Assembly (NCBI GenBank): GCA_017396025.1
Contig: JAFQNF010000022.1
Location: 1 to 62,742 of the forward strand
DNA: 62,742 nt
Direction of reading: 5' to 3'
DNA from: a bacterium
GTDB lineage: Bacteria > Cyanobacteriota > Vampirovibrionia > Gastranaerophilales > Gastranaerophilaceae
The position numbers and the translations under genes are program-made. Of this stretch, positions 17,704 to 26,658 are shown piece after piece. Every line of letters starts with the position of its first letter. The stretch's first letter is position 1. The notes beneath the pieces were generated by a model. That model had not been told where the DNA came from. It did not search any database and worked only from the letters and a program-made list of their open reading frames with translations.

Positions 17704-19071
17704 ATGAACAAGAAACAACTTTTAGAGGATGATTTAAAATATATTTGGCGTCCGTTTACACAAATGAAATCGTTAGAAAAGGACGAAAATAAACCAATTA
17801 TTATTAAAAAAGGCAAAGGAATATATTTGGAGGATATTGATGGCAACAAGTATATTGATGCAGTTTCATCATGGTGGGTTAACACTTTAGGTCATTCAAA
17901 TAAAAGAATTAATAAAACAATAACTAAACAACTTAAAAAAATTGAGCATGTGATTTTTGGTGGTTTTTCTCATGAACCAGTTATCGAATTTTCTAAAAAG
18001 CTTGTTTCTTTAATGAATAATAAACTTACAAAAGTTTTCTTTTCTGACAATGGTTCAACCGCTGTTGAAGTTGCTTTAAAAATGGCATATCAGTACCACG
18101 TTTTAAAGGGAAATCCTCAAAAAAGAAAATTCGTTGCTCTTAAAAACTCTTATCACGGTGATACTCTTGGGGCTGTTTCTGTTGGTGGTGTTGATATGTA
18201 TCATAAGCTATATAAGCCACTTTTATTTGAAATTGAACAGGCAGAAAGTCCATATTGTTACCGTTGTCCTATGGGTTGTGAAAGAAATACTTGCAAAATT
18301 GATTGTTTATTATCTATTGAAAAAATATTAGAAAAGGATGCAAATAATATTGCTGGTGTTATTATTGAACCTTTAGTTCAAGCGGCCGGTGGTATGATAA
18401 TGTATCCCGCAGAATACATTACAAAATTACGAAGTATTTGTGATAAATATAATGTCCTTTTAATAGATGATGAAGTCGCAATGGGCTTTTATCGTACAGG
18501 AAAACTTTTTGCATATGAACATGCGGGTATTGTTCCTGATATTATTTGCTGTGCAAAAGGAATCACTGCTGGTTATATGCCTTTGTCTGTTACTGTAACC
18601 ACTGATGAAATATATAGTGCCTTTTATGATGATGATGTAGATGGTTATAAAACTTTTTATCACGGACATAGTTATACAGCATATCCGCTTGCTTTATCTG
18701 TTGCACTTGAAAACTTAAAAATTCTGGAAGAAATGAAAATTGAGGAATATTTAAAACCTAAAATTTCTAAATTTTCAAAGGAAATAGAAAAATTTCGTTC
18801 TCATAAAAATGTTGGTGATATTAGGCAAACTGGCATGATATGCGCAATAGAACTAGTTAAAGATAAACAAACAAAGGAACCATTTAGTTATGAAGATGGT
18901 ATTGGTAAAAAGATATATCTTGAAGGATTAAAACTAGGCGCGATATTAAGGCCAATGTGGAATTGTATTTATTTTATTACTCCATATATAATTACTGAAA
19001 AAGAAATAGAGAAGCTTACTGATATTGCTTTTAAAGCATTAAATAAAGTTCTTCCTAACGAGGAAAAATAA
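17704..19071 (+). CDS. bioA: Adenosylmethionine-8-amino-7-oxononanoate aminotransferase (biotin synthesis)
   Basis: Converts KAPA to DAPA using S-adenosylmethionine and PLP. 455 residues. The N-terminal YIWRPFTQM motif is typical of BioA. The PLP lysine is K285 (CCAKGITAGYMPL) and the catalytic Asp lies in LLIDDEVAMGF. A five-cysteine insertion (C185, C188, C192, C197, C201) occupies a position where many BioA proteins carry a similar Cys-rich loop. AAGGA precedes the start. Its TAA overlaps the ATG of bioD (TAATG), so the two are translationally coupled. bioB and bioF are not in the window. Confidence 0.95.
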   Translation: MNKKQLLEDDLKYIWRPFTQMKSLEKDENKPIIIKKGKGIYLEDIDGNKYIDAVSSWWVNTLGHSNKRINKTITKQLKKIEHVIFGGFSHEPVIEFSKKLVSLMNNKLTKVFFSDNGSTAVEVALKMAYQYHVLKGNPQKRKFVALKNSYHGDTLGAVSVGGVDMYHKLYKPLLFEIEQAESPYCYRCPMGCERNTCKIDCLLSIEKILEKDANNIAGVIIEPLVQAAGGMIMYPAEYITKLRSICDKYNVLLIDDEVAMGFYRTGKLFAYEHAGIVPDIICCAKGITAGYMPLSVTVTTDEIYSAFYDDDVDGYKTFYHGHSYTAYPLALSVALENLKILEEMKIEEYLKPKISKFSKEIEKFRSHKNVGDIRQTGMICAIELVKDKQTKEPFSYEDGIGKKIYLEGLKLGAILRPMWNCIYFITPYIITEKEIEKLTDIAFKALNKVLPNEEK

Positions 19072-19724
19072 TGCAATATTTTATTACTGGTGTTGATACA
19101 GATATAGGTAAAACATATGTAACAAAAGGTCTTGCTCTGTCTTTCGCAAAACAAGGAAAAACTGTTGGTGTATTTAAACCGTTACAGTCTAGTGCTATTA
19201 AAACACCAACTGGATATTTGGCTCCAGATTTAGAAGCTATTAAAGAACTTTCATCTGATATTAGTACGAAATGTTCTTATATATTTGAGGGTGATGTTTC
19301 TCCTGCTTTAGCTGCGAGACTTGCTAATGTTAAAATTGATATTGAAAAAATTAAATATGATTTTGAGATTTTCTCTAAAGAAAATGAAATTGTGCTTGTT
19401 GAAGGGGCTGGTGGAATTCTCGCTCCAGCTACAGATGATTATCTTTGTGCAGACTTGATTAAAAAATTAAATATTCCAATAATTATCGTTACGGTTCCTT
19501 TTTTAGGCAGATTAAATCACACGCTTTTAACTATTAATTATGCAAAATCTGTTGGTATTGATATTAAGGGAATTGTTATAAATAAAGTTCCTATTCAATC
19601 ATCTGATTTGGCTACTAATAATTTCATTGATGAGCTTAAAAGATATACAGATGTTGAAATCTTAGGAATGATTCATAACTCAAATGATATTGATATTGAA
19701 GAGTTTAATAAAATAACCTTATAA
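19071..19724 (+). CDS. bioD: Dethiobiotin synthetase
   Basis: ATP-dependent carboxylation and ring closure of DAPA to dethiobiotin, the step after BioA. 217 residues. The P-loop is G7-V-D-T-D-I-G-K-T15. The EGAGG segment (VLVEGAGGILAP) and the KPLQSSA motif are family hallmarks. Coupled to bioA through a TAATG junction. Its last 6 bases overlap the convergent rsmG gene. Confidence 0.95.
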   Translation: MQYFITGVDTDIGKTYVTKGLALSFAKQGKTVGVFKPLQSSAIKTPTGYLAPDLEAIKELSSDISTKCSYIFEGDVSPALAARLANVKIDIEKIKYDFEIFSKENEIVLVEGAGGILAPATDDYLCADLIKKLNIPIIIVTVPFLGRLNHTLLTINYAKSVGIDIKGIVINKVPIQSSDLATNNFIDELKRYTDVEILGMIHNSNDIDIEEFNKITL

Positions 19725-20414
19725 TGGTTTCTTTTTAACAAGTCCGTTTTTCCTTGGGTAAGAGGATGGGATATCTTTTGTTTTTTTGAATATCAAAAGA
19801 ACTCTTGTTCTATTTTCTTCTATAGGTAGAGAATATTCGATTGTATCAACTAGAACGGTGTTTAAAGTTTTTAATGCATTTTTTGCGTTGTTAATTTCTT
19901 CTTCCGCTTTAATTGCTTTATATGCAACAAAATATCCTCCTACTTTTACATATGGGATTGCGTATTCTAAAATTTCTCTTAAGTCTGCCATTGCTCTTGT
20001 TGTTACAATATCAAAACTATTTTTTATGTTTTCTGGTAAGTCTTCAATTCTTGAACATATTGGTTTTATATTTTTTATTTCAAGTTCATTTTTTGCTAAA
20101 TTTAAAAAATTTATTTTCTTTTTTATTGAATCAACAGCGGTAATGTTTATATCTTTGTAGAATAGAGCTAATGGTAATGATGGGAAACCACCACCAGTGC
20201 CGATATCGAGAATTTTCTTTGTTTTGTTGTCTTTTAAAAATAAATTCAAAGCCAGACTGTCATAAATATGTTTTTCAAACAAAACTTTTGAATCGTTTTG
20301 GCTTATTAAATTAACTTTGTTATTGTATTCTAAAAATAAAGAAATGTACCTGTTAAAAATTTCTTTTTGTTCTTCACTAAATTCTAATCCAATGTTTATA
20401 AGGTTATTGTACAT
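19719..20414 (-). CDS. rsmG: 16S rRNA (guanine527-N7) methyltransferase RsmG/GidB
   Basis: Methylates G527 of 16S rRNA with SAM. 231 residues. The SAM-binding motif is LDIGTGGGFPSLPLA (69-83), followed by TAVDSIKKK. The C-terminal SYPRKNGLVKKKPL is diagnostic for RsmG. It begins inside the stop codon of the upstream STAND ATPase gene (TAATG), an unusual partner. Confidence 0.95.
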   Translation of the reverse strand: MYNNLINIGLEFSEEQKEIFNRYISLFLEYNNKVNLISQNDSKVLFEKHIYDSLALNLFLKDNKTKKILDIGTGGGFPSLPLALFYKDINITAVDSIKKKINFLNLAKNELEIKNIKPICSRIEDLPENIKNSFDIVTTRAMADLREILEYAIPYVKVGGYFVAYKAIKAEEEINNAKNALKTLNTVLVDTIEYSLPIEENRTRVLLIFKKTKDIPSSYPRKNGLVKKKPL

Positions 20415-22951
20415 TATCTTTTTTTCTTTATTTCATCTACAAGTTCTAAGAATTTTTTTTCACCAAGTAATGATTTCATTTTATTAATTCTTATATTAAT
20501 TTTTGAAATTATATCTTCTGTGCTGTGTTCGGGCACAAGTCTTTTTGCTAAAATATAAGCTTTAAGTGCTTGTTTGTAATCCGTACTATTTAGATAGTTA
20601 TCCCCAATTTCAATGTATATGGAAATTGAGTAGTTTATATCATCAAATCTTTTTGATGCTGAAAGTGCTTTCATTAAAATCTCGTGAGTCTTTTCTGGAT
20701 TTTCTTTTTTATAAAGTGCAGATAATTTTAAATATGAATAATATAGACCTTCAATATTGTTTTGTTTTTTATCTGCTTCAATTGATAAATCATAGTACAT
20801 CTTTGCAGCTGTGGTATTTTTATTAATTACTGCGATTTCAGCTAGATTTGCATATGCTGACGACATATATGAATTTATTGCTGGATCATTTGCAGTTTGT
20901 ACACATCTTAAATAGTATTTTGAAGCCATTTCTATATTATTAGTATCATCAAGTAACAGTGCATATTTAAAATAGCATTCTGATAATAATTTAATATCTG
21001 TTAGTTTCTCTGCTTCTGTTAATGCTTTTTGAGTATATTTTATTGCTGATTCTATTTCAGAACTATTGTCTTCAATTTCTGCCAAATCAAGATATACTCT
21101 TACTATCATTTCTGATGAAACACCGGTTGGTGAGTATAGTATTCTTTTATAATATTCTTGTGCTTTATCAAATTTATATAATTCAGAGTACATTCTTGCT
21201 ATTTTTATAAGAATATCGTTTGATTTTTCTGGCGTTTTAATTAGATACAGATTATACACTTTTTCATATAATCTTGTGGCCTCTTCTACATCTTGTATTT
21301 TCTTGTAGCAAGAAGCCATTTCAAGATATATAATTGGTTCTTTTTCTTCATAGTATAAATCTGCTTTATATGATAGTGCTTTTTTGTAGTATAAAATTGC
21401 ACTTGAATAGTTGTATGCACTTTGATAATTTTGTGCAATTTCAATGTAGTCTTCTAAACAATCTGGCACACTATTTTCAAGAAGAGTTTCATTATTTATT
21501 TCTTCTGTATTTATTTCTGTATGGTGTATTTCAGATATTTCCATTAAATCTTTTGATAGTGCATCTTCGTTTTGAATTGAGTTAAGTAATAGCGAATCTT
21601 CACTTGTAAATGGATTTTTTCTTTTATCTCTTTTTCTTATTTTTTCGGTATATTTTTTTTGTATTTCTTTTCTCTTTTCTTCTTTTTTATCATATCCACT
21701 TGTTCTAGAATAACTTAAGTAGTTGAAGTCTTGAGTTTCTGGAAGCTTTGTTTTTCCAGATTTTACCAAGTCTTCACTTAGTGATTTTATTTTTTCGTGG
21801 TGATATGCAATTTCTTGTCTCATTGTTTGGCGAGATAAGAAAAGAGTTCTTTCAAACGGTTTTAATGGTAATTCGTTCTCATATAAGTCAATAATATATT
21901 TATGAACTTTTATTCTTGTTTCTAAATTTAAGTTTTTTATAAATTCATTTTTCAAGTAATCTTTTAGGTAGTATTTATTAAATTTTTCAGAGATTACGTG
22001 TTTTTCAACAAGAAAATTAATATCATCAATTGATGCCATTCCTTGTTTTATTAAAAACTCAATAGAAATACCGTGTCTTATTATCGATAAAAATAGTAGT
22101 AATTTTATATATTTATCAGATGTTGTACTTAATACTTTTGAGATTAAGAATTCTAAAAAGTTTTTGGTTGATTTTTTATATTCTGTTGAAAAGTTTGTTA
22201 AGGTAAGTCCCATTATTTGCATTATTAAAATTGATAATTCTAATAATAAATAATGTCCTCTTGAAACTTTATAAAGCTCATCTTTTTCATATGAGCTACC
22301 ATCTATTTTATTTGTCTCTAAAAGACTATATACTTCCTCTTTTGATAGTGATTTTAAATTAAAACTTGTAGAACCAATTGGGGATATCAAATCTTCTTGT
22401 TTAAATGTTCTTGAACAAATTAAGATTTTTATTTTTTCGAAATGGCTTAGATAATTAATAAAATCAAGAATATCTTTTTGTGTATCTTTGCTTCTCATAT
22501 TTATTTCGAAAGAATCAAAGATAAATAGCATTGGTTTTGAGCAATGTTTTATGTAAGTGTTAATTTTTTCTGAAAAGATATTTGTATCTACTTTTGGTAG
22601 TTGGATTTTTTTATCGTTGTGGTAAATGGAAAAATCCTTAAATAGTGAGAGTAGAATATCATCTGCGTTTATAGCTTCTTGGTATGAATTTTTAAAAACA
22701 AGAACATCTTCGTCAATAAAATCTAGAAGAAAATCTGCAACAAAGGTCTTTCCTGCACCCATAAATCCATTTAATATAAAAATATTATCAGCTGAATTTA
22801 AAAAACTAAGTAGTGATGAAATTCCATCAATATTATGGGTTAGTATAAAAGATTTTTCTTTTCCGGCAATAAAAACTTCAAGAGCAGATTTATCTACTCT
22901 TAAGCCGTTTATTATGCTATTTAAGTTTCCTTTTATAAAATTGTAATTCAT
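20414..22951 (-). CDS. STAND-type ATPase with C-terminal TPR repeats
   Basis: 845 residues. The P-loop NTPase domain begins near residue 40: Walker A is G62-F-M-G-A-G-K68-T69, Walker B ends in D146 (MLFIFDSFE), and an arginine sensor follows in ILICSRTF. A helical region and winged-helix-like segment (about 200-400) lead to a basic linker (about 420-470). From about 505 to the end there are roughly eight TPR-like repeats. This is the layout of signal-transduction ATPases (MalT/AfsR/NACHT relatives), but no effector or DNA-binding domain is evident. No SD; TATAAA lies 9 nt before the ATG. Overlaps rsmG by one base. Confidence 0.75.
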   Translation of the reverse strand: MNYNFIKGNLNSIINGLRVDKSALEVFIAGKEKSFILTHNIDGISSLLSFLNSADNIFILNGFMGAGKTFVADFLLDFIDEDVLVFKNSYQEAINADDILLSLFKDFSIYHNDKKIQLPKVDTNIFSEKINTYIKHCSKPMLFIFDSFEINMRSKDTQKDILDFINYLSHFEKIKILICSRTFKQEDLISPIGSTSFNLKSLSKEEVYSLLETNKIDGSSYEKDELYKVSRGHYLLLELSILIMQIMGLTLTNFSTEYKKSTKNFLEFLISKVLSTTSDKYIKLLLFLSIIRHGISIEFLIKQGMASIDDINFLVEKHVISEKFNKYYLKDYLKNEFIKNLNLETRIKVHKYIIDLYENELPLKPFERTLFLSRQTMRQEIAYHHEKIKSLSEDLVKSGKTKLPETQDFNYLSYSRTSGYDKKEEKRKEIQKKYTEKIRKRDKRKNPFTSEDSLLLNSIQNEDALSKDLMEISEIHHTEINTEEINNETLLENSVPDCLEDYIEIAQNYQSAYNYSSAILYYKKALSYKADLYYEEKEPIIYLEMASCYKKIQDVEEATRLYEKVYNLYLIKTPEKSNDILIKIARMYSELYKFDKAQEYYKRILYSPTGVSSEMIVRVYLDLAEIEDNSSEIESAIKYTQKALTEAEKLTDIKLLSECYFKYALLLDDTNNIEMASKYYLRCVQTANDPAINSYMSSAYANLAEIAVINKNTTAAKMYYDLSIEADKKQNNIEGLYYSYLKLSALYKKENPEKTHEILMKALSASKRFDDINYSISIYIEIGDNYLNSTDYKQALKAYILAKRLVPEHSTEDIISKINIRINKMKSLLGEKKFLELVDEIKKKR

Positions 22952-23003
22952 AATAATTATTTTATAATATAATTCCCAACTAGAAAAGTGTTAAACGATG
23001 GAA

Positions 23004-23345
23004 TTACCATTTTTTAAATATAAAAAATACAGCCATTATTATAAAGAAAAATCCAACTAAGTAGTTCCAACGAAACTCTTCTTTTAAATAAAGAATTGAA
23101 AATATACTAAATACTATTAGTGTTATAACTTCTTGTATTGTTTTAAGCTGTGCTGCATTGAAAAACTCGTGTCCAATTCTATTTGCAGGAACTTGAAAAC
23201 AATATTCTAATAAAGCAATTAGCCAACTAACAAGTATGACAATCCATAGTGCTGTACTTTTAAATTTTAAATGACCGTACCAAGCAAATGTCATAAATAT
23301 ATTCGATATTGTTAGTAAAATTATTGGAATAAATTGTCTTATCAT
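23004..23345 (-). CDS. DUF486-family small multidrug-transporter-like membrane protein
   Basis: 113 residues, four hydrophobic helices. The segments FMTFAWYGHLKFK, EYCFQVPANRIG, FNAAQLKTIQEVITL and YLKEEFRWNYLVGF match what I know of DUF486, a family in the drug/metabolite transporter superfamily. The ATG has no SD; TATAAT ends exactly 6 nt before it and TTGTTT lies 18 bp further up, so translation is probably leaderless. Transported substrate unknown. Confidence 0.88.
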   Translation of the reverse strand: MIRQFIPIILLTISNIFMTFAWYGHLKFKSTALWIVILVSWLIALLEYCFQVPANRIGHEFFNAAQLKTIQEVITLIVFSIFSILYLKEEFRWNYLVGFFFIIMAVFFIFKKW

Positions 23346-23351
23346 ATATTG

Positions 23352-23381
23352 ATTATAATATTAAAATTTTTATTTAAACAA
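23352..23381 (-). promoter_or_regulatory. Promoter for leaderless DUF486 gene
   Basis: On the minus strand, TTGTTT - 18 bp - TATAAT, with only 6 nt between the -10 box and the ATG at 23345. Transcription should start at or next to the start codon. Confidence 0.6.
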
Positions 23382-25160
23382 TTTTGACCAAAAATTTTTC
23401 TTTTCTTTATTTATAGACATATACTTGCTTGCAAGGAGAAGCGTATCAAAGGAACCTTCAGAAAAATTATTATTTTTTTCTATTTCTTTTTTTAATAATT
23501 CTATTTTTTGTTCATAGTACTTGAGATCTATTTTAATACCTAGATCATTTGTAGTAAAAGAGTTAATCCCTCGTTTGTGAGCTTCAACAATCTTTATTCT
23601 GTTTTCGTTCAGTCCAAAATTTGATAGGTTTGAATATATATACGAATTTTTTTTTAAGTGAAAGTAATGTTCTGCTATTGATGATATTCGCTCTTTATTT
23701 TTGTATATGAAGTCTATTGTAGTATTAAATTCTTCTTGTGTTTCTGTCGGAAACGCAATTATTAAATATAAATGATTTGATATTCCTATATTGTGTGAGT
23801 CAATTAATATTTTCTGAGTTGTTTCTATATTTGTTCCTTTGTTCATCAATTTTAAGATTCTTGGTGATGCGGATTCAAATCCCCATCCGGCACAACGTAA
23901 GCCGGAATCATATAATCTCTGTAAAAATTCTTTTGTATATACTTCTTCAAATCTTAAATTTGTAAAATAATATATTTCGAGTTTTTCTTCTATTATTTTA
24001 CGTGAAAATTCATCTAGAAACTTAGGTGACAGAGCAGCATCGACAAAATAAAAATTATTTACTTTATGTTTTTTTATTAGAGTTTTTATTTCATTTATTA
24101 CATCATCAGCGGTTCTTGATTTGTATTTTGTTAATACATTATAATCACAGAATGTACATTTCCCCCAATAGCATCCTGTTGACGTTCTGATCGGTAATAC
24201 ATTTTCTGGTAGTGTGTAATCTTTGATATCATATCCTCTGTATGAAGGTGTTATAAATTCCGTGATATATTGATTTTTGATTTGATTCTGTACGATTATG
24301 TTATCTTCTGTTTTGTACATAATGTTTGATATATCTTCAATTCTACGTTTGCCTTTAATGTATTCAAAAAGTTCTTTTGTTGGTACTTCACCTGCTCCTA
24401 ACATAACAGAATCTACAATTTCCTCAAAAAATCTGCGAGAGCTCTTGATTACGTTTATTTCTTCGTTAATACTAGTTCCACCCCAACTTATATGTCCGTT
24501 ATAACCTTTTTCTTTTAACATTTTTGAAAGTAAAAATGCTGTATTTACTTGGGCAGAATGATTAACAGAAAATCCTATATAGTCATATTCGTTTTTTAGA
24601 ATTTTTTCTATGATTTTGCCGTAGTAATTAATTAAAGGCTTATCAAAATTATTGTTAAAGTATGTAATATAGTGGTTAGGAGAAAAGGTTATGCTATTTT
24701 GTAATGAAATACAAATAAGATCATTGATTTTTATTGTTTCATTTGCATATTTACTGAGAGTGTTAAGTGATTTGTCTTTTTTATGAATTAATTCTGAAAA
24801 ATCATTTATTGCATGTTTCAGGATTTTATCATCTTTGATTTTTCTTAAATAGCTATCATACGTGTAAAAAATAGACTTTTTAACATTGTATGTTTCTATT
24901 TTACCGGTTTTGTCAAAATATATATCTTTGAATAGTCTGTTTTTTTCTTTTCTTATATCTTCTAGTAGCTTTTTTAATCTTGACTTTTTGTAATAATATC
25001 TGTGAAATTTGATATTTAAATCAAGTGCTTCAACATCTTCATATCCATTTTGAATAAGATACCCCATAATTTGAGGAATACCTGTACTAATAGAAAAAGT
25101 ACTCCAAGTTGGAGGAAATATAAAAAGTGCTTTTATCTTTTTTTCTTTGTTAGTAGTCAT
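23370..25160 (-). CDS. Radical SAM protein with N-terminal B12-binding-like domain (paralogue 1)
   Basis: 596 residues. Starts with the LFIFPPTWS segment and an alpha/beta domain (about 1-250) typical of B12-binding radical SAM proteins, although no DxHxxG cobalamin motif is visible. The cluster motif is C330-Y-W-G-K-C335-T-F-C338; the spacing CX4CX2C is one wider than the classic CX3CX2C but is shared with the second copy at 46464. Downstream are the GWGFESASPRILKLMNKG and AFPTETQEEF segments usual for this superfamily. No SD; GATAAT lies 8 nt before the ATG. It could be a methylase or methylthiolase; substrate unknown. Confidence 0.85.
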   Translation of the reverse strand: MTTNKEKKIKALFIFPPTWSTFSISTGIPQIMGYLIQNGYEDVEALDLNIKFHRYYYKKSRLKKLLEDIRKEKNRLFKDIYFDKTGKIETYNVKKSIFYTYDSYLRKIKDDKILKHAINDFSELIHKKDKSLNTLSKYANETIKINDLICISLQNSITFSPNHYITYFNNNFDKPLINYYGKIIEKILKNEYDYIGFSVNHSAQVNTAFLLSKMLKEKGYNGHISWGGTSINEEINVIKSSRRFFEEIVDSVMLGAGEVPTKELFEYIKGKRRIEDISNIMYKTEDNIIVQNQIKNQYITEFITPSYRGYDIKDYTLPENVLPIRTSTGCYWGKCTFCDYNVLTKYKSRTADDVINEIKTLIKKHKVNNFYFVDAALSPKFLDEFSRKIIEEKLEIYYFTNLRFEEVYTKEFLQRLYDSGLRCAGWGFESASPRILKLMNKGTNIETTQKILIDSHNIGISNHLYLIIAFPTETQEEFNTTIDFIYKNKERISSIAEHYFHLKKNSYIYSNLSNFGLNENRIKIVEAHKRGINSFTTNDLGIKIDLKYYEQKIELLKKEIEKNNNFSEGSFDTLLLASKYMSINKEKKNFWSKLFK

Positions 25161-25189
25161 TACTAAATATTATCATAAAACTTTATCTT

Positions 25190-25218
25190 CTGACCAAAAT
25201 TTTTACAGGTGTTATAAT
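25190..25218 (+). promoter_or_regulatory. Promoter for leaderless cstA
   Basis: CTGACC - 17 bp - TATAAT (25213-25218), followed after 6 nt by the ATG at 25225. No SD is present at a usable distance. The short divergent region (25161-25224) also holds GATAAT for the opposite radical SAM gene. Confidence 0.65.
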
Positions 25219-25224
25219 GCAACT

Positions 25225-26655
25225 ATGACTACATTTATTTTTGGATTGCTTATTCTTTTGTTTGGGTATATTTTTTATTCGAAATATACTGAATCACAGT
25301 TTGAAATTACAGAAGAAAATACACCTGCAAAAAGAATAAATGATGGAGTCGATTTTATACCTCTTTCAGATAATAAAAATATGCTTATTCATTTGTTGAA
25401 TATTGCTGGTTTGGGGCCAATTTTAGGGGCGATACAAGGAATATTATTTGGTCCAATTGCTTTTATATTAATTCCGACTGGATGTATTTTTATGGGTGCC
25501 GTTCATGATTATTTTAGTGGGATGATATCTGTCCGTAACAATGGCGCCCAAATTACAGAGTTAATTAAAAAATATTTGGGTGATAATTTTTATAGATGCT
25601 TTATTGTTATTGTTTCTGTAATGCTATTATTATTGGCTTCTGTTTTTGTATATACAGCAGGGGATTTAATGGCAGAAAGATTTTTTAAACAATCTGATTT
25701 TTCTCTTTCTAACCCAATTGTACTTACAATATATTTTTTAATAGCTGCGTATTATATTCTTGCTACTTTATTTCCTATTGATAAAATTATTGGTAGATTT
25801 TATCCATTTTTTGGATTACTTTTACTTACAGGTACTGCATTAGTTCTTGTTGGATTTTTTTATAAAGGAGTTCAAATTCAGAATCTCGATTTTATAAACT
25901 TAAATCAACATCCTTTAAAAATGCATATTTTGCCTATGTTTTTTATGACTGTTAGTTGCGGGTTGCTTTCCGGATTTCATTCTACTCAGGCAACTATTAT
26001 TTCAAGAACCTTGAAAACTGAAAAAGAGGGTAGAAAAGTTTTTTATGGAATGATGTGCTTAGAATCTTTAATTGCTATGATTTGGGCTGCTGGGGCAATG
26101 CATGTTTATTCGTTAAATTTGGTTCCTGAAAATATTATTGGAACTGCTAATGTTATAAATAGTATTGCTGATGCTTTTGTTTTGCCTGTTCTGACTTTTA
26201 TCGTTACGATTGCAGTTGTTGTTCTCCCTGTGACATCTGGTGATACTGCACTGCGTGGTTTGAGAATGATTTTGGGCGAAGCTTTTAAATTAAACCAATC
26301 TTCAATAAAAAATCGATTATTAATTATTGTTCCAATATCATTAATAATTATTGGGATTATACTTTGGGCAAAAACGAATGATGGTAGTTTCTCTCTTGTT
26401 TGGAGATATTTTAATTTCGCTAACCAACTTATTGCTGTGCCTACGTTTTTATATGCAACTGTTTATCTTTATAAAAATAAAAAAAATTATTTTATAACTC
26501 TTATACCAGGTGCATTTTATATTTTTATAACATTATCTTTTATTCTAAATAATAAAATTGGATTTAATCTAAGTTATAATGTTTCAGAAATTACGGCACT
26601 AGTTGTTACGTTTATAAGTATTGTTTTATTGTTTAAATATAAATTAAAAGGTTAG
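25225..26655 (+). CDS. cstA: Carbon starvation protein CstA family (pyruvate/peptide transporter)
   Basis: Inner-membrane transporter. In E. coli, CstA-type proteins take up pyruvate or peptides during starvation. 476 residues from ATG 25225; an earlier in-frame ATG at 25147 would add a polar stretch that overlaps the divergent gene. Family block: GLGPILGAIQGILFGPIAF, then GAVHDYFSGM, and the STQATIISR segment. About 14 hydrophobic segments. It is shorter than E. coli CstA (about 700 residues) and matches the compact family members. TATAAT 6 nt before the start points to a leaderless transcript. UvrD-like gene follows after 3 nt. Confidence 0.9.
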   Translation: MTTFIFGLLILLFGYIFYSKYTESQFEITEENTPAKRINDGVDFIPLSDNKNMLIHLLNIAGLGPILGAIQGILFGPIAFILIPTGCIFMGAVHDYFSGMISVRNNGAQITELIKKYLGDNFYRCFIVIVSVMLLLLASVFVYTAGDLMAERFFKQSDFSLSNPIVLTIYFLIAAYYILATLFPIDKIIGRFYPFFGLLLLTGTALVLVGFFYKGVQIQNLDFINLNQHPLKMHILPMFFMTVSCGLLSGFHSTQATIISRTLKTEKEGRKVFYGMMCLESLIAMIWAAGAMHVYSLNLVPENIIGTANVINSIADAFVLPVLTFIVTIAVVVLPVTSGDTALRGLRMILGEAFKLNQSSIKNRLLIIVPISLIIIGIILWAKTNDGSFSLVWRYFNFANQLIAVPTFLYATVYLYKNKKNYFITLIPGAFYIFITLSFILNNKIGFNLSYNVSEITALVVTFISIVLLFKYKLKG

Positions 26656-26658
26656 AAT

